Assembly (NCBI GenBank): GCA_027605045.1
Contig: JAQFWX010000026.1
Span: 496,001-560,000, forward strand
Reading direction: 5' to 3'
Source: Phallus indusiatus
Taxonomy: Eukaryota > Basidiomycota > Agaricomycetes > Phallales > Phallaceae
DNA: 64,000 nt
Below, one piece after another: positions 1-12,600 of this stretch. A model generated the notes under the pieces. It was not told the origin of the DNA and searched no databases. It was given only the letters and a program-made list of their open reading frames with translations. Each line of letters starts with the position of its first letter. Position 1 is the first letter of the stretch. The translations under genes and the position numbers were made by a program.

Positions 1-1
1 A

Positions 2-283
2 ACAACAAGCAGTACCGGTCGCCCTAAACATACAAGGCAATATTCCGGCGAAAGTGATTCCACATACACTCGCACCACCGGTAGACATACCAGGCAGCAT
101 TCTGGCGAAAGTGACTCTATGTATCCTCAAACCACGTCGAGCCATTCGCGACAATCCTCAACTGACACGTCGTCAGTGTCAACTAAATCTCTGGTTTCCC
201 CCGTTAGCTCCAGCCGCAGCAGAAATTTTTTATCTGGTTATCATCCCAGTGGTATTGTATATCGCACTATACGAGAGGACTAA
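2..283 (+). CDS. 3' end of an unrecognised low-complexity protein (partial)
   Basis: An open frame enters from the left edge at base 2 and ends at TAA 281-283, giving about 93 residues. The segment is rich in Ser, Thr and Arg. It holds two imperfect copies of a short unit (HTRQYSGESDS and HTRQHSGESDS), with a related HSRQSSTD after them, then a Ser/Arg-rich tail ending IRED. No catalytic motif is visible, and such tails are usually disordered. The two near-identical repeats in this frame are the main reason to believe it is coding. The 5' part lies outside the window, so the family cannot be named. Confidence 0.45.
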   Translation, partial: TTSSTGRPKHTRQYSGESDSTYTRTTGRHTRQHSGESDSMYPQTTSSHSRQSSTDTSSVSTKSLVSPVSSSRSRNFLSGYHPSGIVYRTIRED

Positions 284-801
284 AGGACATTTTGTTATTT
301 TTTTGTATTATCATTTTGATCATATGTATACACTATTAATATGGACTTTCTTTGTGCCGTCGTTTCTCAGTATCACAACGGGATTTGATAACTGACGTTC
401 CACGGCGACTTGCAATACTATTTGTGGTATCAGTGTACCTTTTTGCTGTGCAGCCGGTCGGGAGCTTTCGAGGCATTATATTGTGAGGAAGTGATCGGTT
501 GTCATTTGAGTTTGATCTTGTTATCCGAATCTAATTTTCGTCTCACATCTACATACATAATACGAAGTCCTGAATATTTTCAGGCACGTGGACTATCGGA
601 AAGGAATCGGTTTCATTCTGAATCACTACAATGAGGCCAATCGCTCAGGTTGATTATATTACGAGATTGTCTAAATTAATTGCCAGTCTGAGGTGAAATC
701 TGATGATGATCATTCAAACACATGGTATCTTCTTTTAAAATACTCAAGGTAAAAGAGAAGTGATTTTGATTTGCAGTTATATCCACGCAGCCTGGCATTG
801 T
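284..801. other. intergenic, convergent 3' ends
   Basis: This is the 3' flank of the left-edge gene (+) and of the urea carboxylase gene (-). Short open frames here carry no recognisable motif and I see no structured repeat. Confidence 0.4.
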
Positions 802-3800
802 TCATCGTGCAACGTTTGCAGTGCATCCACGATCAAACACGACGAGAATATCTCCAGGACGAACGGCCGCACCCTCCTTTATACCTTTACCATGCCCCTG
901 TATAATACTTCCAACAAATTCTTCGCCTGCAGTAATCATGATCTCGGATTTCATGGCTTCAAGTATGAGCAAGATTTGGTCCGCCGAAGTCACGAGCTGA
1001 CCTGGCTCAGATTTGATTTTCCAAACATTTGCGAACAATGCTGCTCGGATAGTAAACTCGATCTGGAAACTGTCTGTTAAAAAAACATCAGTAATATCAG
1101 TTAACGCGAACACCGAAAATTGTTACCGTCAATCTCGGTGGGTTGAGAATTCTCAGACTGATCCTTCTCTTTTTCCCAGGCAGATAACAAATCCCTCTCC
1201 CTATTAGCGTGATGCGATATGAGCTGGTACCATATTGGCACGGAGAAACCTTCTTGGCTTACCTTGCCTCAGTGACAGTTTTCGCCTGTGCTTTCTTGTG
1301 CCGAAATGCTGAAGTTTCGCACTCAACGGAGTTTAAGAAACTTGCATATTGAGCAAGAGAAAATATAGCGTCTTCAATCTGTCCAAATCGTTGTGGCAGT
1401 AGCAGTCGTGCTACTTTCGAACCTCTTACCTGGAATTTGTATAGTCCCGCGTCAAATTCGCGTTCTATCTATAGAACCATCTAATGAGCAGCTCATAATG
1501 TCTGTTACAACGGCGTTCTCACCCTGACATACTCCTCTTCCGTTACTCGTGTAAAGTGAATCTGCCCAGATTGCAACCAAAGTAAACGGAAAGTGAAAAA
1601 AAAAAAGATCACATGATGAACGTACTTGATCAAACGACTGAAGAAGCCAGGGTTTATCAGCGCGATAGTTCTCTCCCCTTCCCCATGTCTGCCACAGTGG
1701 CAAAGTTCGGCCGTATAATTGATATCCTCCAGGTGACTCTATCGGGTATATCGCGGCAACAGGCCCGGCAATACCAATAGCACCCTGATGCAAAGTTAGT
1801 CGGTAGAATATCGAGTGAATGAATACCAATGATTGACCCTAGGAGTAAAGGTCCTAGATGGATTCATCTTCTGCCCTTCTAGGCGACATCTTGGGTCAAC
1901 CTATATTTTATTATGTAAAGCCAACACTAGCAAGATGAGGGTTTAACATACTGGCACTAAAAAGGGACAAGCGAGGTAAAATCCAACGCCGAAAACAAGC
2001 TAGGCAATGATAGTATATCATCAGTGAGGTCCACAAGAAGCTCTAAGCATAATACGAGAGTCCGTACCCAGTCGCTCTGAACCAGCTTCTCAAGAGCCTC
2101 TTCAGGACTTCCGAGACCATTATTGTCGGCGAGATATTGGACGTTACTGGGAAGATAAACAGCTTTGTCCCTGGTAGTCTGTATATATCGCTGCAAAGCC
2201 TCTCGGCACCATCGATCGTCTAAGACAATGGGTAATGTGAGGCGTCGCCCTGGAAACGTCATGTCATGGTTAGAGTTTGGTACAAGTCCTTCAATTTCCA
2301 CTAATGCGTTCAAAAAGTCTTTTTGAGTTACTTTCGTAAAGTCAAAGTAGCACTAGATTTTGATCAAGATGGACGATGCGTCGTTGATGGTAGTACAAAC
2401 TGACTTACCATGATTGAACGGATGCAAGGGCATAATAGTCGTAATCCTGGAGGACTTCTTTCAAGGACCGCATTTTGGAATGCATGGATACGGGCACGAA
2501 CGAAAAAGTCTAAGCTCATTACGCCGAAATCGACTAATATAGCCTCATCGCCCGCCTGATAATGGCATGAATCAGTTACGACAAAGAGGATTCAGTAAAC
2601 TTTACCTGACGAAAAACTACCCCAGGGATAGATTGACCTTCCTCAGCGCCTTTTATGTGCAAAATCGGGGAATAATGTGTATCAGGAATACTGAGCTCTT
2701 CTGCTGGGAAACGTGGGGTGAGTTCGGAATTTTTTTCAAGAGTTGTAAAATATTCCTCCACTCCGGCGCGAAGTTCTCTGGCCTTCAACCAAGATATCCG
2801 AGAAAATTGGATAACAGATCCGGGACTTAATTGGCCAAGTTTCCACCTTCAATAAGATAATGAAAATCTCAATTTCTTTAGGAAAACAAGCCAAAATTAC
2901 TTTTCAGCACTAGCCACAGTGCAAAGGCAAAGATAGCCCCCCATGTCCGGACCTTCGTTCGTCAAGATCACGGGCGTATCGCCGTTGATATTGACGGTCG
3001 CAGGTGCATATGCATTGTCGAGAATATTGCTTGGATGAGAGCCACCTTCGCCACCATTCTCCCGAGCCCAATCGATCTTGCTCCCATCCGAAGATTGCAG
3101 ACGAATGCCCATTCTATTGCTAGAAGGGCTGACAATCCATGTAGTATTGTAAAATTTTTCGATACCCTCTGCAGTGACATATTCAGTGGTGTCACATGGC
3201 CCTGGCAGAACATAAATAATCCACGCCTGTGGGTATGAAGGAACGCGAGAAATAGGAATATCTTTTCCAACGTCTGTCAGCTGATAAGGATTCTGAAGAG
3301 CTAGCTGATCTCCGGAAACAAGCGTTCTCCCCTGTTAAATTTCAATGAGAAAAGATTAACGAAAAAAATCGCGAAGGTAAAGATCAGACTTGATAACCAC
3401 CCAGTCCAACAGATGTCGACTTTGAGCCAAGATATACAGGAATGTCAGGTAGTCCACCGTGAATGCAGATATAAACACGAAAGCCAACAGCGCCCTTATC
3501 ATCTTCAGTTTGTAGCCCTTTAATACTTAGTATAGTATCTTGTGAGATCGCAATTCGGCTCCATGAGCTTTTCAGTTCAGAGTTTGTTACAACTTCGACA
3601 TTCGCGCCAGTGACGGAAATGACAGCATCTGAAAAGAATTTAATCCGAACAGGTGGCATCCTCGGAAGAAGAACCATCTCAATTCCTTCTGTGCCTTGTT
3701 GGTTCCCAACCAAAATGTTTCCTGCTCGAAACGCCAGTTCGTCCATGGGTCCAGACCGTGGAATCCCGAGTCCAATTGAACGTCCAGGAAAGTCTTGAAT

Positions 3801-5689
3801 GGACATGTCCATTCCAGCAGATAGGATTTTAAAAGCTCTTCGATAAACCGTGAGTAATAAGCGAAATCGCCTGGGAACATATTACCTGGGGTGAAAGAAA
3901 ACTCGTTTAAGGATGTTGTTATTGTTCTACCTTCCGTAAAGAAACCGCTTTCAGCAATAGATATCAAATATTCTATGTTGTTCGGTGGACCTAAGATGGT
4001 GGTCATATTCAATGCTTCTATGAATCGTCTTCTGGCCTCTTCCCTGTCCTTTCCAACAACAATGAGTTTACATAGAAGTGGGTCAAAGAATGAGGTGATC
4101 GTCGTTCCCGTTGAAATCTATATTGATGAGATGTGCCTTCGGTCAGGATAACGATACGTTTCGCAATTGCAATAAAACAGATACCCAGCTATCTACCCTA
4201 ATCCAATTCCGATTCAAAGGAAAATTGACGTATTGTAATAGTCCGGGTGATGGAGCAAAACCCTCGACTGGGTTTTCAGCATAAAGACGACCTTCAATTG
4301 CATGACCATGTGATCCGTCATGGCATCCCTTGGCGCGCAATTCATCGTAAAATGATTGTTGCATTTCCAAGGAATCAGCAGGAAAACCGCCTTTCCCTAA
4401 TTCAGAACTCCGTTCTAAGATTGCTTGTTGAATCATCAATTTGACAAGATCTAGACCAGGATGTATCGCCTCGGTAATAGGATGCTCAACCTAGCTTGCC
4501 GCACTATAAATGAGTGTGCCGGGGATTGGAAAGAGCGTGAGGACGACCGACCTGAATTCTGGTGTTCATTTCGAGAAAGTAAAACTTGCCAAGTTGATCA
4601 TCCACTATCAACTCGACAGTCCCTGATCAAATAATGTGTCATCGAATGTTAGAAGGTGTACAAAGATGAGCTTCAATTACCGACTGAATTGTACTTTAAG
4701 GCGCTACAGAGCGCCACAGCAGCTTCACACATTCGCTCTCTCAAACCTATGAATACGCTTTAACACAGTGAACTCTGAGATTTTGGAATATAACAAAAGG
4801 ACCTTCGTTCGCCTGGAGGAAAGGACTCGGTGTTTCTTCAATGATTTTTTGGTGTCTGCGTTGTATACTGCACTCTCTCTCTGCCAGGTGAACAACATCC
4901 CCCAGACCGTTGCCGAAAACCTGAGAAGATAAGAACCATTGTTCGCATAATGATCTAAGATACAAATACCTGGATTTCGATGTGTCTCGCAGCAGGAAAA
5001 TACTTCTCTAGAAAAACACCCTCTTCTCCAAATAGAACCTTCGCCCGATCCTTTGTCCTCTCAAGCTCGTTAGCAAGCTGTTGGTCATCACGACAAATGG
5101 CCATCCCCATACCACCACCACCGGCGGTTGCTTTCAGTATGATGGGGTAGCCAATACGATTCGCAGTGTCAAAGGCTTCAATACTATCCTCAGAACTCAA
5201 GAGTCCTTCGGAACCTGGAACGACTGGAAGACCCGCACGAATCGCCATTTGCCTGGCAACATGCTTCAAACCCATTTCAGCAATTACCTCGGGGCTGGGA
5301 CCGACCCAAGTTGCTCCTGTCATAGAAGCTACGCGAGAAGCAAAGGTCGCGTTCTCCGATAAGAATCCATATCCTGGATGTACGAGTGTGATGGGGTTAT
5401 CACCATGGTCGATGTTGTATTCACAAATAATGGATATGATGTGCTCTATAGATAGATATGCTGAAGCCTCTGAAGCACCTGTTGTGCTTTCTAACGGAAA
5501 GGGAAGAGCAATTGCGTCGTCCGCGAACAGAACGTGGGGGGCGTGGGCATCTGAATTCGTATAGAGGGATATCGTTCGAATTCCCAGGGATTTTGCTGTT
5601 CGAAATATTCGCAAAGCAATTTCACCGCGATTGACGACTAGGATACAATGGCTTGAATAATTGAATTTTTCTTCGGTAGTAGAGGACAT
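802..5689 (-). CDS. urea carboxylase, stand-alone (biotin-dependent; no amidase domain)
   Basis: Predicted biotin-dependent ATP carboxylase that converts urea and bicarbonate to allophanate. Reading 5' to 3' on the minus strand, the domains are: biotin carboxylase ([10 protein letters not shown] at the N-terminus, Gly-rich ATP loop [31 protein letters not shown] joined to [19 protein letters not shown]); KipA/AHS2-like domain ([36 protein letters not shown]); KipI/AHS1-like domain ([25 protein letters not shown]); and a C-terminal biotinyl domain with the modifiable lysine in EAMKSE near 950. Many short introns can be joined in frame without an obvious break. The start MSSTTEEKF at 5689 is preferred because the carboxylase domain begins right after it; an upstream in-frame ATG lies at 5728. 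Yeast urea amidolyase has an amidase domain ahead of this; here it is absent. Guanidine is an alternative substrate, since some enzymes of this family act on it. The last exon boundary is tentative. Confidence 0.85.
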
Positions 5690-7252
5690 CCTCGCAGGGG
5701 TCCCGACTTCGAATGAACCGTAAATCAACTTTGAGTTATAGGACTAGGTCGTTCCTTATTCGTACGATAATAGAAATAGGCTTCGGAGTCTCGGTAATGC
5801 GCTATTGTTGACTGGCTCTAGCCTGCTTCGCTTCAGCCTGTGAAATTGTGGTCACACTACACGTAATCATGTGAAAGATTGATGAAGATTTAGAAGGTTT
5901 TAAACGGTACCTAGATAATTGAAAATTAGAGCTGAGAATAGACAAAATATTGCACCAGTCTAACCTTTGGATAATGTCACTGCCACGGCTGAAGGCGACA
6001 GTGAATTGCGACATGGGAAAAGTTCGCTGCTGGCGCCTAAAACTGTGTATAGCTGACATAAACTTAAAACGGCTTGCAAGTAACTTGCAAGCTCTGTACA
6101 ACATCGCATCGAGCTTCCCTTTCTTGAAAATGATTACAGGCAAATGATGAAACTTTAATGAAGACTATTCACCTGTCTAATGTAACCTGCGGCTTTCATG
6201 CTTCGTGAGTCCATTCATGGTCCAAACTCAACTACTCCAGATATACATTCGTGAGCGTTCTCAAGGGATTTCTCCGTAATGAACAAAACATTGCTGGCCA
6301 AGGAGAACGGTGTTAAGTTTGGGGCACATTTGTCTTTGCCTGACAGTCAAGCTTTTGGTCGACGTAATATGGCTATCGAATCCGTAAGACCGTGTCATCT
6401 AGTCGCTTTGAATAGATACGCTTGAAAGTGCTTTCCAACGCTGTATTTTCTTTTCTAGGGAGAGCTTATATCTTGCTTTACACATCAAATACGGGCATTT
6501 TGTGATTTTTATCAAGCGTCATGGCTTCCTTTCTTTTGCAGGTTTGCTTCGTTCCGCTACAGGTTAAACCGCAAGATAGAGCCATTTACGACCCAGCGGC
6601 AAAGTCGCTTCTTCTCGGAAAAACCGGTGCTTCAGTCATCAAATTCTTTCAACAGACAAACAACAGCAATATCGCATTTTTTGGATTGACCGTCGGGAAC
6701 TGGAGCATCAGAAAGCGGTTGCAGAAGAAGGCATCCCATTTATCCCCGATCAGTACCGTCAATAACGTATTTACATCAAATGCGTGGTTCCAAGTTCCTC
6801 AACTTTTCTGAGGAAAACAATTGATCGCGAAGCGAGTATTCCTTTCGCTTACTATTTCTATTTTCCTAACCTACGGATTCTACTAGGATACACGCGTAAG
6901 AGGCTAACATGCGTGTCACTCTTAAACTTGACTTCAAGCTGTCTGTGGTGTAAATCGAGCGATTCCTAGAGAAGCACGAAGTCACATGCAAAGACAGGAC
7001 ATTCATTGTCATTCAGACACGCCAGTATGATACGTATCACACATTACAATTGTTGATTATGAATTTCTCAAAAACAAAGAGCGACTGAAGTCGCAAAACT
7101 CTTGAAAAGTTTAATAATCTTATTGCTGGATATGTCAATTAAACGAAAAGAATCATGTTTGGCTAATACATAAATACATCTATTTGGGCTGATCGATAAA
7201 GTACAAACCAATCACGAAAAAAATGAGATTACAATTTCGAGAGTAAGTTAAC
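5690..7252. other. intergenic, 5' region of the urea carboxylase
   Basis: About 1.5 kb between the start of the urea carboxylase and the 3' end of the UDP-glycosyltransferase, both on the minus strand. It must hold the urea carboxylase promoter. Short open frames on both strands (5.8-6.15 kb and 6.52-6.81 kb) show no conserved motif. No tRNA or repeat was recognised. Confidence 0.4.
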
Positions 7253-9408
7253 TCAAGGAAAGTGTTCTTGAAGCATCCTACGCAATTCATTCGACGCATA
7301 GCCGTTTTCCTTGCACGTCTCTATCATATTCTTCCTTAATTCTTGTATTTTTTCCCGCTTAGCTTCACCATCGGCTCCAAACACGTCTTTCAAAACTTGT
7401 CGGAATTCACGATCTATTGCTTCCTCCGTCCCCGTGGGTTGATATCCGCGGTATAACGGCAACAGACCTTTTCCGGTCCGGACTTCAAGTAGCTGATAGG
7501 CTATTTTCAAATTGAGTACGTAGTTCATGCCATTGGCGAGTTGATCGGATTGGAGTGGCCATATGATTCTAATAAAATGACTTTAGTCTTCCGAAATAAA
7601 TAAGTTTAATAATGTCTTTTCATACGGTACTATGCCTGCCAACACTGTCTCTGTAAGTCCTCCGAGACCTGCGTGCGTTAAAAACGCTCCAGTGACCTAA
7701 CAAAACAAATAAGAAAAAGAGTAGCGTAAGATAGCAATACAGACACGATGGTTCAATACTGTGGGTTGCGGAACCCATTTGGAGACTAGTGCTAGGTTTG
7801 ATGATTCCAATCGAGCCCGGATGTCATCTGGTAAATCAGTTTCGTACGAGTTGCCATGCGCCATAGCGAAAATCCGTTGGTTATGAAAAAAATGGTGTAG
7901 TGATCTGCGGATAATAAAAACTGACCAACGGTATCTCTAACTCTAACATAATGGAAATCAATTGCCACGGTGTCTTTCCGGTTGGAAACGATGACGTTCC
8001 AAAAGACATCTGTGTTAAATGTTTGTTAGCGGAGGAGAACGAAGACATAAAAAGGGTTGGGGGAAAACTGACGTAAATAAGAGAACGCTCCCCATATTTT
8101 TTGCAGATATTGTCCAGGAAGTCTATCACTTCTCTGTCTTTGGGAGTTTCTTCATGATTGAGTGTAACCAAGTCCGGGATTATACAAGGGCCGACAGCGT
8201 AAGATGTTTTCCCCATGTCGGCAAACCATTTCTCAAAAGCCTTGTGTGCCTCTTCTTCAAGAATAGGGGTATTGCCAAGCAGCGCACCATCGCAACTTTG
8301 AGCAAGCCTAGATTGCTTAAAATTTCAGCACTTGGGCGACGACGTTTGTTTTCCTAGCACATCTGGATACCTGTTTAGCTTTCCTGCGAAGCCGAGCAAA
8401 TATTCTATTGCTCCTGGCTTTGGATAATTTTCACGTATCTCGTAAAGGGAAAAGAAAGCGCAACTAACAGGTGCATGTTCATCTTCAAACTCATAGTGAT
8501 AGGCCGGTGGTACACCTGCGACTTTACGCACTCTCTCGGTAGGAGAATAGAAAAGCTGCATGACGGATTTGATTTTTTCCCTTCCGGTTAGCCCATTTTA
8601 TTGCATATAAAATTGTACTCGATTACTGACCTCGAGCCTCGCTTCCTCAATCGATATATTCTTTGATTTTGCCAACACCGGCGCGTCTCGTGCCAGAGTA
8701 TCAGATAACCCACCAAGTTGAGATGGGCCGGCCAGGCCCAACATGGAGGAAATACCGAAGGAAATCCAGATTAGTAATTTGATTTTTTTCTCGTCAGTTA
8801 TACGTGTTCCCAATGGATATCCTAGACCAGCCTAAATTGAAGATACGATAAGGGTTAAAACAACCCAACAATGGGAGGATAAACCAAAGAGGCTGACTTA
8901 CGTCCAGAACGCACAAGCTCGGCTTAGGAACACTAGGATAGGTTTGACCGGTGCAACAAACAACAGGCTCACATGCCCATAGTTTGGCAAAAAGTACAGG
9001 CCATGCCTCCATCATCTTACCCCAGCGCTCCAATTCCGGTCCTTCGAAGCTCGAGACTTGAATAACTCTGATTCAATGGGGGAATGTTTCTAATTAGAAT
9101 TTGAAAGAACGAAAGAGATTATAAAAAAGATCGCAGGTACCTTATATTGTCTCTGAGGGCGCTGTTTGGTCCAGTACAATACCTCGCAAATTCCCTATCA
9201 GCTGAGGCCTTAAACGACCCGACTACTGTAACTGTTACTAAAATATCGGGTCTTTCCTTGACTATCCTGAAAATTACAGGTATGGATGATCGCACATGGC
9301 CTATTCGTTTGTTTAATTCAAGGCACATAATTATTCAAGAAGAAAATCTGACGAACCCATTGAAGGCGCACTGGTAAAGATAAGATGATGTTGGAATTTG
9401 GATGACAT
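7253..9408 (-). CDS. UDP-glycosyltransferase (GT1 family)
   Basis: Predicted cytosolic GT1 enzyme that transfers a sugar from a UDP-sugar to a small lipophilic acceptor. A good start is ATG 9408 (MSSKFQHHLIFTSAPSMG), spliced over an intron ending in AATAG to GHVRSSIPVIFRIVKERPD; this rebuilds the usual N-terminal GH-R acceptor-side motif. Later exons give FEGPELERWGKMMEAWP, CDGALLGNTPILEEEAH, KYGERSLIYVSF and FPTGKTPWQLISIMLELE. The nucleotide-sugar region follows (KWVPQPTVLNH, THAGLGGLTETVLAG, WPLQSDQLANG), and the protein ends LRRMLQEHFP with TGA 7253-7255. The exons join without a convincing break. The sugar and acceptor cannot be told from sequence. The acceptor could be a sterol, flavonoid-like compound or xenobiotic, a guess from family knowledge only. 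Confidence 0.82.
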
Positions 9409-9915
9409 GTTGATGGTGGTTGTAGTGGTGGGTTGGCAACTTGGAATGACGGACGATTGATAATCGATAATTACCGCCAATGAGACTGGTGCCGAGCATC
9501 TTAATAAATGTATGGTCAGTCATCATTAAATCACTAATATTCACTTTTAACATCTTTCTGGCGGCTAATAGAACTGCTATAGGCTTCCTTCTAATACGCT
9601 GTACCATTGGCTGGCGGACCTTTCCTCGACATACCGTTATGTCTTCCTTTTCTTTGTTTCATTGCATATCGACTGCAATTTTTCTGTTTATCTCCATCAG
9701 CATCTCTTTTCGACCTGTGGTGTAGCCAACGTTGAAGCACATAAATATCAAACAGTATCACTCGCGTTGTCAGCGCGTTAGCCGAAGGATTTAGTCACAC
9801 TGTAACTAACGCGCTTCCATTTTTTTGCCTCACCAGCACACAACGGTTTGGCTGTTTATCGATTTATCTTCTGTTTCTTAATCTCTCGCCCATTTTTCGA
9901 CACACACCACTTAGA
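9409..9915. promoter_or_regulatory. divergent promoter region, UGT / TPR gene
   Basis: About 0.5 kb separates the UGT start (-) from the TPR gene start (+), so both promoters must lie here. The stretch just before 9916 is pyrimidine-rich (ATTTATCTTCTGTTTCTTAA), as often seen at fungal transcription starts. No clear TATA box was found. Confidence 0.5.
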
Positions 9916-12126
9916 ATGTCTCTCCCACAGGAGGCCGAAACTCTAAAAGCTGAAGGCAATGCACTCTACACCCAAGGCGATCACAATAATGCGATAAAAA
10001 AATACACAGCCGCCATCAATATCGCGTCTGACAACGCCATTCTATTTGCCAACCGCGCCGCGTGTCGTCTTGCTCTCAAACAGTCATTTTCCTTCCTCCT
10101 TTTACGCTCTGCCTCTTTTCTGATCTCGTCGTTTGCAGGTACGAACAAGCCCGTAAAGACGCCCAAAAAGTAAAAGAAAACTGACACAATTATATTACGC
10201 ATTGACGTTACCTTTTTATTCCAGGCAACAGAACTAGATCCCAACTATGCCAAAGGGTGGGGTCGACTGGGTGCTGCTTTCGAGGTATGCAGAAACGAAT
10301 ATCCATTTATGTGATGCCATGTTCATCCACTCTAATCTCTCTAGAGTCTCTCTGAATACCAACGTGCTTTGGATGCATACGGGGAGGCCATCGAATGCAT
10401 TGACGCAATATCACCTCTTTCAGATGCTGACAAGAGATTAAAGGCCCAATATCAAACCTCTCATACGAGCATGGAACTTCTCGCACAGATTCGCCATTTT
10501 ACTCTCGAAGAATCAGATATCAGAAATAAGAAGATGCCTTGGGATTTAGCCAGGGAGATGGGTAGGAACATTCCAGCAGAAAGTAGCGTCAGTTCTTTCA
10601 TCATCTTTGGAAATCTGACCGTCCGTCCCAATGGCTTTCTAACAAACGTTTTCGTTTTTAGGCACACATTGTTCTACAAGCAACAGAGGTTCATATACGA
10701 CAAACATTTTAAATTCTCATTACTCACGTATTCTTCTTATCAGGACTTCAATACCGCCAGATCGATGTTCCAGGACCTCACGAGACTTAACGGCATGACA
10801 GGTGGCCGAAGGGGCGGTATAGCCTACTTCAGCAACGCTATTCTAACAGATGAAAGATGTATTATAATGACTGAGAGTGGTGCCCTACTTGATGACTTCA
10901 ATGATTATCGTACGAAATGTCAACCCTCTGAAACGCACGCACATACACTGACATTTTAAACCTTACATTCTTGCACCAAGTACGATTCGAAGCTTCACAG
11001 TACAGTGCTTTTTTCTCCTCAAAGAAGCCGCAAGAAATCATCAGACTGGCGAAGGGCAGACTACGTCAGACTCGAAATTGGGAAAGCATACGGGGCGCGC
11101 TGTCATTCCAAGTCCGGTAAGATCGCTTCCAAACAATGAAAAATACCCTTGTTTATCTCCATAGGGTTTGGATCATTTGGGGTTTCTGGGATTGATACAC
11201 GACAAACCGCGAGAGGAACTCTTCCTGTGGTACGATCGCGCTTACAAACTTATAGAGCTTGGACGTAAAGAGTGGCCTGACGTATCTCGAGAGCTTCGCG
11301 GCACCATTTTCGACGAAACCTTCCTTCGAGGTGTCCAAGTTCTCCGGATGAACGCGTACATGCAGGTAAACGTTTTTTTCTCTCTCGGTTTGTTCTCCCT
11401 TCCGGTCCTCATGTGTTCTGAAAAATCTTCTAGGCATACGAGGTAAAACATCTCCGCAATTCCGGCAAATTCACCCTGGATGGCTTGATGGCTCTGGCAG
11501 ACGAGATCATAACTCAGGTGGAAAATACACCACCTGAAGTAGTTGAAAGCATGCGCACGCCTCACTTTTTTTACCTTGCCTTCCATCGCTATCCTTTAGC
11601 TGCAGCCTGGAGGTAAAGTGTCGTTCCTTTCTGAAATGGAAAAGACGGCCCGTCGCTGAATATTTCGTAGTATAAGAGGTTATGTTTATTATCACAGTGC
11701 CAGCTTTGAAAGTGAGGATACTATTCTTGAAGACCGTGAATGGTCTAAAAAATCCGGAGATGCATATGTCAAATCCGCTGATTTATACCCGGAGGATGAT
11801 GAAATCCATTGCTGTACGTGTACTCACCGAATTCACTTGTTCCTTATGTGAAGAATTGTCTCTTTGTAGTCATGCTAAAAACTGCGGTTCAGTCCTATTC
11901 CTCAGCCAAGGTTACAGCGCGCGAAATGTTAGGTGTCATGAACCGCATTCGTCTTACTTATCCGAAGATGCAGCGTATCTGGAAGAATTCCCCATCGGCA
12001 TTACAAGGTGCACATAGGGAATTTATTCAGGTTATGGATGCCGAGGACCAGTTTAGACAGGAGTTGGCTGCTGGCAAATTCACCTTGGACGACCCAATTA
12101 TGTTGCAAGTTCAGAGACCGTTCTAG
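9916..12126 (+). CDS. TPR-domain protein with long uncharacterised C-terminus
   Basis: ATG at 9916 opens MSLPQEAETLKAEGNALYTQ, the first helix of a tetratricopeptide repeat array like those of Sti1/SGT-type co-chaperones. Splicing brings in YEQARKDAQK, then ATELDPNYAKGWGRLGAAFE and YQRALDAYGEAIECI, completing about three TPR units in the first 130 residues. Further exons carry LEESDIRNKKMPWDLAREMG, DFNTARSMFQDLTRLNGMTG, GFLGLIHDKPREELFLWYDR and LYPEDDEIHC, and the protein stops with TAG 12124-12126 after LQVQRPF. The C-terminal two thirds matches nothing I recognise. The TPR part suggests binding to a chaperone C-terminal peptide or another partner. At least eight introns are present and no frame break was noticed. 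Confidence 0.72.
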
Positions 12127-12600
12127 ACTCGCTTGCTTCTTCTTCGACGCACAATTTTTTTTTCCTTGTATATAGTATTTACACCCTCTCCCTCGATAGT
12201 TTGAATTACGGCAATGCAGAAGGCCAATATATTTAGCCCTTCGTCACGAATCAAGGTATTTCTATTTTTTGTTGGCTTTAAGACTTGTTTAATTTGCTTC
12301 CATTTACTTAATATTGAGTATATACTGATCCTTCCCGATAAGGTTAGCGGGTTCTCATCTTTCTAGTATCACATGAGTCAGCGTTATTACACCAGCCTTC
12401 TTATCATGTGCATTTTGCCGTTCAAGGGAAAACACATGCTAACAATATGTCGTCTTCATTCAGTCAGTGCACATGTATGTGAGCCTATCGCCATACTTAT
12501 CGATCAGTTTTTTTTACAGATGAAGTACTAGTAAGCATATAAAGCAAAGCCTAAAAGCTCAATTAATGCTTAAAGCTCCTTCTACCAAGCCTAATAACGG
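12127..12600. other. intergenic with the promoter of the HsbA-like gene
   Basis: A short gap between two genes on the plus strand. Apart from a TATA-like element near its end it shows no recognisable feature. Confidence 0.4.
12538..12543 (+). promoter_or_regulatory. TATA box of the HsbA-like gene
   Basis: TATAAA lies 58 bases before the ATG at 12601. This spacing leaves room for only a short 5' leader, which supports ATG 12601 as the true start and argues against an upstream signal-peptide exon. Confidence 0.5.

Noticed and set aside
3384..4012. Two overlapping minus-strand frames suggesting a broken urea carboxylase
   Set aside because: A short intron between the carboxylase end (NEFSFTPG) and the KipA-like start explains the change, and both sides match the family.
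6521..6811. 96-residue plus-strand open frame upstream of the urea carboxylase
   Set aside because: No family resemblance and no supporting splice context; treated as part of the promoter region.
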